Assembly: GCA_016744295.1 (NCBI GenBank)
Contig: JADGEQ010000025.1
Location: forward strand, 1-64,000
From: Desulfobacteraceae bacterium
Lineage (GTDB): Bacteria > Desulfobacterota > Desulfobacteria > Desulfobacterales > Desulfobacteraceae
Length of the DNA: 64,000 nucleotides
Reading direction: 5' to 3'
The translations under genes were made by a program, and so were the position numbers. The notes under the pieces are model-generated. The model ran no database searches, was not told the origin of the DNA, and worked only from the letters and a program-made list of their open reading frames with translations. This document shows positions 1 to 8,059 of the stretch, in pieces (within the stretch, counting starts at the first letter, position 1; the number at the start of each line of letters is the position of its first letter).

Positions 1-271
1 TCATTATTACATTATTCAAAGTACGTTCTGCAACTTCAGTATCGTATGCCACTTGAGCACGTAACCAGTAGCCATTAGACAAGCCAAAAAAACGACATAA
101 CCTTAAATCTGTATCTGCTGTGATTGAACGTTTCCCTAAGACAATTCTACTAATACGCTGAGCGGGAACGTCAATTTCTTTGGCTAAACGATACTGGCTA
201 ATCCCCATAGGTTTGAGAAACTCTTCCGAGAGAATCTCACCAGGAGTGATAGGTTTAAGTTTGTTCATCAT
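1..271 (-). CDS. higA: HigA-family antitoxin (C-terminus beyond the window)
   Basis: This is a DNA-binding antitoxin of the HigA/XRE type, expected to neutralise the toxin encoded just upstream and repress the pair. The visible 90 codons begin MMNKLKPITPGEILSEEFL and run through a helix-turn-helix (about residues 23-45, GISQYRLAKEIDVPAQRIS), with the family phrase FFGLSNGYWLRAQ near residue 70. No stop is reached before base 1, so the last few residues lie outside; the family is about 95-105 aa. The start ATG-ATG at 271/268 follows a GAGGAG ribosome site at about 277-282. The toxin stop is 9 bp upstream, so the two genes should be co-transcribed in toxin-first (higBA) order. It is the last visible member of an attC-delimited cassette array. 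Confidence 0.9.
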   Translation of the reverse strand, partial: MMNKLKPITPGEILSEEFLKPMGISQYRLAKEIDVPAQRISRIVLGKRSITADTDLRLCRFFGLSNGYWLRAQVAYDTEVAERTLNNVIM

Positions 272-280
272 AAATTCTCC

Positions 281-559
281 TCAGTGGTAATCAACTATTT
301 CCACATCTTCCGCACCTGCATTCGTCCAATAAAAGCAGACACGCCATTGGTCGTTAATGCGGATACTGTGTTGACCTGAACGATCACCCTTGAGTATTTC
401 AAGGTGATTTCCAGGCGGAACTCTTAAATCTTCAAGCTGATTAGCAATTTCAAGTTGTCTTAGTTTACGTCGTGCAACATTTTCAATATTTACAAATCGC
501 TTGACACGCTGACCTTTTGAGAGTGTTTTTGTGTGTTTACATTTAAAAGATCTTATCAT
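281..559 (-). CDS. higB: HigB/RelE-superfamily mRNA interferase toxin
   Basis: A 92-aa toxin of the RelE/HigB fold, which in this family cleaves mRNA at the ribosome. The C-terminal phrase IRINDQWRVCFYW (about residues 68-80) is the HigB hallmark containing the catalytic arginine, and the N-terminus MIRSFKCKHTKTLSKGQ is also typical. The open frame extends to 694, but the extension crosses an attC-like site (609-680), and the family start is the internal ATG at 559. It precedes higA by 9 bp on the same strand. Toxin-antitoxin pairs are common in integron cassette arrays, where they stabilise the array; that role here is inference. Confidence 0.88.
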   Translation of the reverse strand: MIRSFKCKHTKTLSKGQRVKRFVNIENVARRKLRQLEIANQLEDLRVPPGNHLEILKGDRSGQHSIRINDQWRVCFYWTNAGAEDVEIVDYH

Positions 560-608
560 GTTTATATAGTAACGCGTGACGTCATTGATGTCAAGCGTGA
601 CTACGAAT

Positions 609-680
609 GCCCAACGCCCGCAACACCGGACAATTTGGAGCGCAGCGTGAAATTGTTCCGAGTGCTTGCGTTTGTTATAC
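609..680 (-). repeat. attC recombination site of an integron cassette
   Basis: On the minus strand the site runs from an R''-like GTATAAC (680-674) to GTTGGGC (615-609), a perfect GTTRRRY core. The interior folds: GCAAGCACTCGGAACAATTT pairs with AAATTGTCCGGTGTTGC except for three unpaired bases (G, T and A). Such extrahelical bases are the structural signature of attC. The site lies between the 3' end of the FRG gene and higB, in the correct orientation for a minus-strand array. The 72 bp length is within the known attC range. Confidence 0.8.
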
Positions 681-790
681 GTTACCTGCACCATCTTTGA
701 GATGTCAAAATTCGGCCATAAGCGGACATTGGAGGTTTACTCAGTAATAAACTTTTGTTAGCCGTGATTAAAAAATCTATTATTTTAGTA

Positions 791-2053
791 TTAAACGTAT
801 TCATTATTTTCGTCATCGACCTCACTTTGGCAGGACCGTTTTGCTTTAGTCATGAAGTTCTGAGGGTTTTCAATAAATGAATGGAAATCAGGGTATATCT
901 TTTCATCTGAATACTCGCAATAGTCATAAAAGGCTGATTTCAAACTTGGCGCTACCAGTAAGTTACTAACTTTGGCTCCACATCTATTTCTGGGTAGGAA
1001 ACCTTGATAGCAATACAGGAATACGCTCTTTTGGGCTTCAACTCGATTTTTTGTAATATCCGTGATAGCAGGGCTTATTAAAAAATCTTCCTTATTTGGA
1101 TAGGCTACATCTTCTTTTTGTTCATACTCAGATTTTTCAAGAATTAGTATCTCTGCGCTCGTAGCCGTATTGTCCAACATTGGGTGACATGAAAAAAATA
1201 GTGCGATATTAAAATCTTCCGAAAAATCAAGTAGGCAGGTATCTTTACCGAAATGTCTCAAGTCTGTAAGTGCAGAAATTGGACTTTTCCCTTCAGGTTG
1301 GTAAAAATCTTTACTCAATAAGTTCGTTACAACCTCGCTTTCATGCTCCTGTAGTTTTCCATTCTCTACTAAATCGCGGTTATTTCTGTATATGGATGCG
1401 GCTATTCCATCACTGTGAAAGTAATGTCTATTTATACCGCGAAATAAATGGCTGTTTTTTGATTCTTCCAGCCGATTCAATATGAATTTCGCATCAATAT
1501 CATCAAACGTGACTGGTTTACCAAACTCAAAATGTGATATTTCTTCAATGCCTTCAATTGTTACCCTAAGGACATTTTCCTGTGTCTTGTATCGAAATGA
1601 CCAATCGCCATGGTGAGTTTTGTATCCCATAGTGACTGATCTTGAAAACTCGCAAGATTCACTGAATCTATTATGTAGATGACATTCTACCCTTTCAAAA
1701 TTGATCGTAATATCTGTTGCATAAAGATATTTGATACTCTCAATAACTTCTTGTCTGATATCTAACTTGCAAAGCTCAAGTAATTTACCGAGTGACGTTT
1801 TTATGTGTTTATCAACTTTAATTAAGACATAGTCTTCTGTTGTAATTGGTTCTTCATAGTCATCAATGTAAACATTCAGAGCATGTAAGTAGTGTTTATT
1901 CCCAATGTATAGCGGGAAACTATCTAGTTCATTTTTAACTTTTTCAGAGTAGCATTCACGGTTGCACTGATCACACATATTATCTTTGTAGAGTGGTGAC
2001 TTTAAGCCATAAACGCCACATTGTTTACAAGTGAAATAATTATCTCTATCCAT
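791..2053 (-). CDS. Zinc-ribbon and FRG-domain protein, integron cassette gene
   Basis: A 420-aa protein of unknown biochemical function. Residues 9-30 hold two CxxC knuckles (CKQC and CDQC), a probable zinc ribbon. A central region of about 170 residues matches nothing I recognise. From about residue 205 an FRG domain begins (FRGINRHYFHSDG, the F-R-G motif) and continues to LRHFGKDTCLLDFSEDFNIALFF (about 265-287), which matches the family pattern QHxGxPTxLLDxTxxxxxALxFA. FRG proteins occur in mobile DNA and some are suspected to act in defence or as effectors; the activity is not established. It is flanked by attC-like sites on both sides (2110-2159 and 609-680), so gene plus downstream attC form one cassette. 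The ribosome site is weak, and cassette genes often rely on upstream transcription. Confidence 0.8.
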   Translation of the reverse strand: MDRDNYFTCKQCGVYGLKSPLYKDNMCDQCNRECYSEKVKNELDSFPLYIGNKHYLHALNVYIDDYEEPITTEDYVLIKVDKHIKTSLGKLLELCKLDIRQEVIESIKYLYATDITINFERVECHLHNRFSESCEFSRSVTMGYKTHHGDWSFRYKTQENVLRVTIEGIEEISHFEFGKPVTFDDIDAKFILNRLEESKNSHLFRGINRHYFHSDGIAASIYRNNRDLVENGKLQEHESEVVTNLLSKDFYQPEGKSPISALTDLRHFGKDTCLLDFSEDFNIALFFSCHPMLDNTATSAEILILEKSEYEQKEDVAYPNKEDFLISPAITDITKNRVEAQKSVFLYCYQGFLPRNRCGAKVSNLLVAPSLKSAFYDYCEYSDEKIYPDFHSFIENPQNFMTKAKRSCQSEVDDENNEYV

Positions 2054-2109
2054 ATAATCTCAAATAATAATATCCGGTTTGGGTTGAAATCAGACGTACT
2101 ACGCCCACC

Positions 2110-2159
2110 GTATAACATTCCGGTTCAGTCGTTCATCGACTGCAAGCGGTTGGTTAGCG
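2110..2159 (-). repeat. Short attC-like site
   Basis: On minus, CGCTAAC (2159-2153) and GTTATAC (2116-2110) bracket a hairpin. CCGCTTGCAGTCG pairs with CGACTGAACCGG, leaving one extrahelical G and one mismatch around a 5-nt loop. At 50 bp it is slightly shorter than most attC sites, and its R' core GTTATAC deviates at one position from GTTRRRY. Its location, overlapping the stop codon of the fosX-like gene and preceding the FRG gene on the same strand, is what a cassette boundary should look like. Confidence 0.65.
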
Positions 2160-2579
2160 TTTTAGTGTATTTGAGTCCCTCTCATAGGCCTGAAGTCGTT
2201 CCTCAAGTGTGCCGGTATGAAGTTCGAACAGGTGGTTGTCGTAATCATAGAAATATAGGGAAAGCCCTTCTCCTTGGACTCTTGAACGTTCCTGTCGAAA
2301 TTCAACCTTGGCAATTTCAAGCCGTTGTCTATAATCTTCAAACTGAGATTCTGGAATCCTGAATGCAATATGGTTGTATGTGCGTTCAGGTAATGGGCTT
2401 CCCTCCATGATTGCGATCCAAATTCCGCCTAGAAGGAAGAACCGTTCCTTTGACAGGGAGAACATCTTGTCTCCGCTATCGTAGACTTCCTCTGCTCCAA
2501 GAACGGATGAAAAAAAGTTTCCAGTCCGTTCAAGGCTTTCGACGACAAAGGTTATATGGCTGATTCCGTCAATTGTCAT
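2154..2579 (-). CDS. fosX: FosX-like fosfomycin hydrolase (VOC fold), integron cassette gene
   Basis: A 141-aa vicinal-oxygen-chelate protein. FosX enzymes are Mn(II)-dependent hydrolases that open the epoxide of fosfomycin with water. The expected metal ligands are visible: His8 (GISHITF), His about 70 (ERTYNHIAF) and Glu about 118 (NHLFELH). SGDKMFSLSKE at 35-45 carries the glutamate (Glu45) that aligns, from memory, with the general base of FosX; this separates FosX from the glutathione- or thiol-dependent FosA/FosB. The phrases FFLLGGIWIAIMEG and RVQGEGLSLYFYD also match FosX. The stop lies inside the R'' half of an attC-like site, so gene plus attC form a cassette. Whether it gives resistance in this host is unknown; a housekeeping epoxide role is possible. 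Confidence 0.85.
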   Translation of the reverse strand: MTIDGISHITFVVESLERTGNFFSSVLGAEEVYDSGDKMFSLSKERFFLLGGIWIAIMEGSPLPERTYNHIAFRIPESQFEDYRQRLEIAKVEFRQERSRVQGEGLSLYFYDYDNHLFELHTGTLEERLQAYERDSNTLKR

Positions 2580-2610
2580 TGTGTATATCCGTCTCAGGTC
2601 TCTTCTTTGT

Positions 2611-2629
2611 AGCTAACAAGGGGTTAAGC
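2611..2629 (-). repeat. Two attC core half-sites 5 bp apart (collapsed attC or attI-like)
   Basis: On minus, GCTTAAC (2629-2623, a perfect RYYYAAC) is followed after 5 bp by GTTAGCT (2617-2611). They sit 32 bp upstream of the fosX-like start, where the preceding cassette boundary should be. The hairpin arms expected between them are missing. The simplest reading is an attC whose stem was deleted; a simple attI-type core is the alternative. Confidence 0.35.
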
Positions 2630-2656
2630 AGTTTTTTTTCTGGCCAACACCACAGA

Positions 2657-2784
2657 TATCCCTTTTGTCGAGTAACATTCAATTTATTGATTGTCAGAAG
2701 ATTTTAACAATTGAATTTTGATAGTATTCGGGTGTTTTCTAACAGCGTAACACTCAAATTCGGGGGGTATGAGACAAAAGGATA
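2657..2784. repeat. 128-bp non-coding segment with 12-13 bp terminal inverted repeats
   Basis: TATCCCTTTTGTC (2657-2669) is mirrored by GACAAAAGGATA (2773-2784), with one base indel. Just inside lie two similar direct repeats, GTAACATTCAATTT (2672-2685) and GTAACACTCAAATT (2747-2760). No protein is encoded. The layout resembles a miniature inverted-repeat element or the end of a decayed insertion sequence, next to a transposase remnant at 3.1-3.3 kb. Confidence 0.4.
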
Positions 2785-3115
2785 ACCACAAATGATTCAA
2801 ATTGATTCTCATACTACTAAAAAATATAAAATGGCATTGATCAACAACTTTATGTCATTGATATTATTCATCTTTTATGTGACAAATCCAATTGTAAAAA
2901 ATAAATTCAGGAGGCATCATGGCATAGAAAAAGATCGAATACGGTTTATCCTTTCCACTTATCTGACGCCTTCTTCCCAGAATGACTCCCATCTGCCTAT
3001 GGTTATTATTTCCAGTATGCATACGAAAAATAAAATTCAAAAAGTTTAGGCTGACAAAGGCGCGGGCGCCCCAAATCGTGGGTTCCTTGTCTTAAACAAG
3101 ATTAAAGATGGCATC

Positions 3116-3300
3116 ATGGGTAAAGATTCTAAAACAGCCAAACTGACTGAGACAGAAATTGAGTGCAATAAAGCGATTTCAAAATTGCGGTACATGGTTG
3201 AACAAAATTTCGGGATCAGCCACTTGTATGATAATGGAGAAAGGGCTCGATTTCCAAAAATCCGGGAAAAACCGCCTCCTCCAGCCCTCGGAGTGTAAAA
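3116..3300 (+). pseudogene. IS5-family transposase, C-terminal remnant
   Basis: The 60-codon frame contains ECNKAISKLRYMVEQNFG followed by ERARFPKI. This matches the conserved C-terminal block of IS5-family transposases (N-K-x-I-S-x-x-R-x-x-V-E-Q-x-F-G, then R-A-R-F). The upstream DDE residues are absent, and the downstream part continues in another frame before ending. It is therefore a dead fragment. With the inverted repeats at 2657-2784, it marks an insertion-sequence graveyard beside the cassette array. The rest of 2.6-3.68 kb shows no gene I can support. Confidence 0.6.
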
Positions 3301-3683
3301 AAAATCTCAAAATATTAAAGCCGGAGAATATCCTAATCACGCAAAGCTCTCGACTTGTGAACGTCCTTTGTCAGGGTATTTTCCTTTGAGGGTGACTTAA
3401 AAAAGGGCATAGCTTCGCTTTGTCGGTTACATGGGTGTTCCCGGAAAAAGTTCATAACAATAATTTGACTTGGTTTTTATACTGCAACTAGAAAAAAAGC
3501 AATCAGGGACCTTGTTTTTTTTAATATAGTGAAAAAGGTATAAGACTGCGGACAGGGGGTGATCGCGAAAGCCGCTTTTTCTTGATTCTTTAAACGTTTC
3601 GATAATCAGGTGGTGGTTTCTATGGGTGTGGAGATGAATTGAACCCGGAAGATATTTTCATGGGTCCACCGTGACAAAAAAAA

Positions 3684-4772
3684 TTAGGAGGTAAAATAAT
3701 CATCGAGCAAAGGGGAAAGTTTTTTTCTGGATATGCCCGGGTTGCCCTGGCGATAAAAGGAGATCTTTCCTTTAAGACAGGAGGTTTGGTTTTTAAGGAT
3801 GAGAGGTGTCAGTTCAAGGTTTTTTTTCTGCAAAAATTCAATAAGAGTGTCATGGAGGTACAGGTCTGTGCAATAGACGGCCAGCTCCCGGTTAAAGCCT
3901 GGGGTGGCATGAACATTCATTGAAAGAAGCAGGTCAAGGCTTTGGTTTTGAGCATAGGATTCAAATTCGAGACAGAGCGCCCTGTCCTTTTGTTCCCACT
4001 GGGTCAGCGGCAACGGAACAGATGCGATACCGCAAAGGATATTGCCAAATTGAAACTTTTTATAATCCCTGCGCAGCAGGTCAAAGGTGTTCAGATCAGC
4101 CGTGTTGAATTTGGCCTTCTGAATGGTATTAAAATAGAGTTGTCGTCCCGGGTGGCATAACGGCATGAGGATATTTGCAATTTTTTCATCCTTGGGGGTC
4201 ACCCGCCCGACAGCAGGATCCATGTTCACCGTGTCCAGGAGTATGGTTCCGCAAAGCAGCAGGGCCAGATGCACATCAACAAGGTCATGGGTAATCAATT
4301 GTTCTCCAACCAGGGTGGCCGTGGACCCCACGGGTTCTATCACACGTTTACTTGCATGGGGGTAAAGGTTTTCATCCCTGTGGTGATCCAGAATGATGGC
4401 CACCTTGTCTCCATATTGATCCATGGAAGACGATAATCTATTGTGATCCACCAAGACCAGTCCTGACACTCGTTTCATGACCGCTTCTATGTTCAGCTCA
4501 TCCAGGAAGACAAGGTTATTCAAATCGATGCCGGCCTGGCCAAAAACATAGACCGCTTCACTCCTGAGCTTAAAATCAGCCCTTGGAATGGGCATGAGAG
4601 CTAGAATGGTGCTATCGTTTTTTTGGGCAGCCATCAGATAGGCATAGACGATGGCAGATGCCATTGAGTCCAGGTCAGCAGCTTCATTTCCCAGAACAAG
4701 ATAGTCAATGGATTTGCAATGGATATACGTTTTGGCTTCGGCCAGGTACTGGTTTAGTCGATGGCGTGGCAT
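3684..4772 (-). CDS. DHH-family phosphoesterase, PPX1/Prune-type exopolyphosphatase-like
   Basis: A 362-aa cytoplasmic metallo-phosphoesterase of the DHH/DHHA2 branch (yeast PPX1, Prune, class II pyrophosphatase relatives). Metal-binding motifs are in order: N29-E-A-A-D33-L-D35 (as in GNExxDxD of PPX1), D109-H110 in LVLVDHNR, and D129-H130-H131 (the DHH motif). EPVGSTATLVGEQL (about 146-159) is typical of the same group, and the C-terminal half is DHHA2-like. The N-terminal NExAD form favours an exopolyphosphatase/Prune-like activity over pyrophosphatase. It is followed downstream only by non-coding DNA and IS debris, and preceded by ybbP 42 bp away, possibly as the last gene of that operon. 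Confidence 0.8.
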   Translation of the reverse strand: MPRHRLNQYLAEAKTYIHCKSIDYLVLGNEAADLDSMASAIVYAYLMAAQKNDSTILALMPIPRADFKLRSEAVYVFGQAGIDLNNLVFLDELNIEAVMKRVSGLVLVDHNRLSSSMDQYGDKVAIILDHHRDENLYPHASKRVIEPVGSTATLVGEQLITHDLVDVHLALLLCGTILLDTVNMDPAVGRVTPKDEKIANILMPLCHPGRQLYFNTIQKAKFNTADLNTFDLLRRDYKKFQFGNILCGIASVPLPLTQWEQKDRALCLEFESYAQNQSLDLLLSMNVHATPGFNRELAVYCTDLYLHDTLIEFLQKKNLELTPLILKNQTSCLKGKISFYRQGNPGISRKKLSPLLDDYFTS

Positions 4773-4814
4773 ATTAATCTCCTGTTAATCTGATGAACTT
4801 GGGTCACCCTGGGA

Positions 4815-7397
4815 TCAGGTATTGGCCAGAAGTTTTACAGGTTTTGTATTCATAACTTTCCGGGATGCTGCCAGGGCCGTTCCCATGCAGATAAATGTGG
4901 TCAAAAATAAAATCAAAAGGGAGGCCTTCAGGTCAAACTGCCAGAGGCTGTCAAAAAAATACCGGGAAATTGCCCGGGAAAATCCAAAACTCAAGAGCAC
5001 AGCAAACAGGGCTGCGGTTAACCCAATAAATCCAAATTCCACCAGGGTGATTCCCTGGATCATGTTAAAGTCTGCGCCCAGAACCTTTAACAGGTTGACC
5101 TGATTCTCATTTTTCCTGGTTTCGTGGCGGACAATGGAGAAAATGGAAACCAGGCCGGCTGCAATGGCCAGCCAGGCCATGAACCGTATGGACAGGGACA
5201 ACCGATCGGTGATGTCCAGAAGGGTTCCGGCCATCTGGGTCACATCAATGATGGAGACATTGGGAAAGGCGGTTACAATATCGTTTTTCAACCTTTGACG
5301 CTTTTCCGGGGGTACCTGGGAGATGGCAGCCAGGTGGGTTTTGGGGGCATCATTTAAAACCCCGTCCTGGAAGAGCAGATAAAAATTGGGTTGAAAGCTG
5401 TTCCACCGGACACGGCGCAGATTTACCACCCTCCCCATTAGGGGAATCCCCTGGATGTCAAATTTGATGAGATCCCCCAGTAACAGGCCGTATTGTTCGG
5501 CAAAGGAGATTGCAACCGAGATCTCAAAGGGGGTGTCGGTTTCAAAGGACCAGGGTATTTTGGACAGGGGTCTGCCCTGGACGATGGTTTCCGAAACATC
5601 CAGCCTGCTGCGGTGGGAAAAATTAAACTCCAGCCTCCGGCCCCCCCTTGCCCGCCGGGAACCGGATTGTATGGAGCCCTTTTGTTGGGATATAGCCCTG
5701 GTTCTCCCATGAAATGGTTTCTGATTCACGGAAAGAATCCGTCCCCTGACCATGGGAGAAAGGTTTGCAAGATCTGCATCCTGTTTTTGAATAAATCGGA
5801 CAAAGGGTGTTTTTTGTTCATCCTGAATATCCACCAGAAAGAAAACCGGTATTTTCAGACCCTCCGGCCGCATTATTTCTGTTTGAAGTCCCTTCTGGAT
5901 CTGGGGTATCATGGAAATTAAAAATACCCCCATGGCAATGGTTACAAAACAGGACAAAGAGGGCCATTTGTTCCGGTACAGGTTTCGAAATGCGATTTTA
6001 CCCACCAGAAACCGGGTGGTGGAAATAAATTTGCAGCCCGTGAAAATAAGCCAGCCCATGCCGGATAAAAAGGCCAGGGCCAGCAAAAAGACCAGGGCAA
6101 AAATTACGCCATTTTTGACAGAATCAGCCACCACAATTGAAACCAGGAAAAAGGCCGTACCTAGGGGAAGAAAACTGATTGTCTGGCGGAATAACATCCC
6201 CGGAGGTCTTTGGCCACCCTCGCCCCTGAGCAGGATAACCGGTTTTATCCCAAAGATGCGGACAAAAATCGGCAGACAGAACATAAGACTGCCTCCCATG
6301 CCCATTCCCAATGCCAACCCAATGGTGGCAGGATCTGTGAAAAGTCGGATATCTGCGGGAATCAATCCCTTGAAGATAAGGGGAAAGGCTGGAATCAGGA
6401 ACAGGGAAATGAAGATCGCCAGGACAGAGGCCAGACTGCCCAGCAAAATGAGCTGAAGGCTGAATAAAAGATAAATTTCCCTCTGCCCGGCGCCTATACT
6501 CATTAAAATAGCCATTTCCCGCTGTTTAAGGTTCAAATAGCCCCGGAACAGATAGGCCGTGGCAATCCCCGCCAGAAACAGGGCCACAATGCTGACCAAT
6601 CCCATGTATCCGGTGAAATACCCGGCAATTTTACCCAACCGCCTGTTCACATCCCGGCTGTCATAAACATTGATCCTGGGCTGTCCCCGGGACAGGTCGT
6701 AAAATTCTTGTTCCAGTTTTCCTGCCAGTTTTGGAACATCGGTTTCCCGGCTGAACCGATAATAGTAAAGATAGCGAATACGGCTTCCGAACCGGATCAA
6801 ACCAGTCCCTTCCAGTTGATTGATCCCCATATAAATTTTAGGGGCAAGTTCAACCGCTGTCACCGATTTATCCGGATCTTTTTTAAAAAAATTTTTAATA
6901 TAAAATGTTTTATTCCCCAGAACCAGGGGCGTTGTCATAGCAGTGGCATTTTCCAGCCCCAGGGCCTGGGCTGTATCCCTTGTCATTAGCACTTCTGGAC
7001 TGTCCTGAATATCTCCTGGGGCATTGTCTTCCAGGGAAAAGCTTCCGTAGAGGGGGTAGGGGGCATCAATGGCCATCACCCGAACCAGCCGGGCCCTGTC
7101 CCCGGCCTTTACCATGGTGTAAAACCGAACCAGCCGGGCTTGGGTATTTGGCCCCATTGGCCCCATTACCCTCTGGGCCAGGTTCAGTTCCGAAGGTGTC
7201 AGGGGCTTTGGGGCGGACAAGACCAGATCTGCTGTTAGAATTTGTTTTAAATTGTCATCCAGATGACGGTCCAGGGAACTGCCAAAGGAGTGGATGGCAA
7301 TAAAGCCGGCAAGCCCCAGGGACAGGTTTAAGATGAAAAAAAAGGCAAACCCCCTGTTGTTCATCAACTCCTTTGCCCCCAGGCGTATCCAGAGCAT
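4815..7397 (-). CDS. ybbP: YbbP-type ABC transporter permease (FtsX-like)
   Basis: An 860-aa inner-membrane protein of the MacB/FtsX permease superfamily, paired with the YbbA ATPase. One membrane segment sits near residues 17-37, then comes a periplasmic domain to about 260. Four hydrophobic segments follow between about 265 and 445, a second duplicated block sits mid-protein (NLYRNKWPSLSCFVTIAMGVFL), and a C-terminal FtsX-like core (LSIRFMAWLAIAAGLVSIFSIV onward) ends the protein. Length agrees with E. coli YbbP (about 800). It overlaps ybbA by one base (TGATG), so the two are translationally coupled. In this family the complex is thought to extract or release hydrophobic or lipid-linked cargo; the substrate is unproven. 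Confidence 0.88.
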   Translation of the reverse strand: MLWIRLGAKELMNNRGFAFFFILNLSLGLAGFIAIHSFGSSLDRHLDDNLKQILTADLVLSAPKPLTPSELNLAQRVMGPMGPNTQARLVRFYTMVKAGDRARLVRVMAIDAPYPLYGSFSLEDNAPGDIQDSPEVLMTRDTAQALGLENATAMTTPLVLGNKTFYIKNFFKKDPDKSVTAVELAPKIYMGINQLEGTGLIRFGSRIRYLYYYRFSRETDVPKLAGKLEQEFYDLSRGQPRINVYDSRDVNRRLGKIAGYFTGYMGLVSIVALFLAGIATAYLFRGYLNLKQREMAILMSIGAGQREIYLLFSLQLILLGSLASVLAIFISLFLIPAFPLIFKGLIPADIRLFTDPATIGLALGMGMGGSLMFCLPIFVRIFGIKPVILLRGEGGQRPPGMLFRQTISFLPLGTAFFLVSIVVADSVKNGVIFALVFLLALAFLSGMGWLIFTGCKFISTTRFLVGKIAFRNLYRNKWPSLSCFVTIAMGVFLISMIPQIQKGLQTEIMRPEGLKIPVFFLVDIQDEQKTPFVRFIQKQDADLANLSPMVRGRILSVNQKPFHGRTRAISQQKGSIQSGSRRARGGRRLEFNFSHRSRLDVSETIVQGRPLSKIPWSFETDTPFEISVAISFAEQYGLLLGDLIKFDIQGIPLMGRVVNLRRVRWNSFQPNFYLLFQDGVLNDAPKTHLAAISQVPPEKRQRLKNDIVTAFPNVSIIDVTQMAGTLLDITDRLSLSIRFMAWLAIAAGLVSIFSIVRHETRKNENQVNLLKVLGADFNMIQGITLVEFGFIGLTAALFAVLLSFGFSRAISRYFFDSLWQFDLKASLLILFLTTFICMGTALAASRKVMNTKPVKLLANT

Positions 7398-8059
7398 CAG
7401 ACCAGCCGGCCCCGTTCAAGGTTGCGGATTTTCTGACATCGGCCGGCAAGCACCGGGTTGTGGGTTACCAAAATCAAAGATTTTTTTTCTGTTTCCACAA
7501 GATCAAACAGGAGCTGGGCAACCTTTTCCCCGGTTTTAATGTCCAGATTGCCCGTGGGCTCGTCGGCCAAAAGCAGGGCAGGCTTGATGATAAGGGCGCG
7601 GGCAATGGCCACCCGTTGGCATTCCCCTCCGCTGAGCTGTCCGGGCAGATGATGCTGGCGGTCGCCTAGTCCCACCTTTTCCAGCATGGTATCGGTTCTT
7701 TTCCGAATTTTTTCCTGGTGAAGAATTTCCAGGGGCAGACTGATATTTTCCCTGGCCGATAAATGGGGCATCAAATGAAATTGTTGAAAGATAATCCCGA
7801 TTTTCAGGGCCCGGTAGCGTGCAAGCCTACTTTCCTTCATGGTGCACAAATCTTGCCCCTCTAAAATCACCTGGCCGGAATCCGGATTGTCCAGGCCTGC
7901 TATCAGGGAGAGCAGGGTGGTTTTCCCGCTGCCGGACTGGCCGGTTATGGCATTGGTTTCGCCTAGTGCAAGGGTAAAATTCACCCGGTTTAAAACCGCT
8001 ATATTACCGGCCCTAGGCTGTTGAAAAGATTTACAGACCTTCTGTATTTCCAGTATCAT
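7397..8059 (-). CDS. ybbA: YbbA-type ABC transporter ATP-binding protein
   Basis: A 220-aa cytoplasmic ATPase of the LolD/MacB family. Walker A is GQSGSGKT (40-47), the Q-loop lies near residue 92, the signature LSGGECQ is at 142-148, and Walker B LLLADEP is at 162-168 followed by TGNLD. The ECQ in the signature replaces the usual Q-Q/E-Q but keeps the LSGG core. The start overlaps the tesA stop by 4 bp (ATGA), and its stop overlaps the ybbP start. The order tesA-ybbA-ybbP is the widely conserved lipase/ABC arrangement seen in E. coli, which supports the assignment. Confidence 0.93.
   Translation of the reverse strand: MILEIQKVCKSFQQPRAGNIAVLNRVNFTLALGETNAITGQSGSGKTTLLSLIAGLDNPDSGQVILEGQDLCTMKESRLARYRALKIGIIFQQFHLMPHLSARENISLPLEILHQEKIRKRTDTMLEKVGLGDRQHHLPGQLSGGECQRVAIARALIIKPALLLADEPTGNLDIKTGEKVAQLLFDLVETEKKSLILVTHNPVLAGRCQKIRNLERGRLV

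Noticed and set aside
281-694. Long 137-codon form of HigB starting at 694
   Set aside because: The N-terminal 45 codons cross the attC-like site and do not resemble the family; ATG 559 gives the normal 92-aa toxin.
2792-3049. Plus-strand 85-codon ORF after the inverted-repeat element
   Set aside because: Low-complexity AT-rich translation, no ribosome site and no family resemblance.
3530-3590. Possible riboswitch or structured RNA near GCGGACAGGGGGTGATCGCGAAAGCCGC
   Set aside because: Only a short imperfect pairing is present, and it does not match any riboswitch consensus I know.
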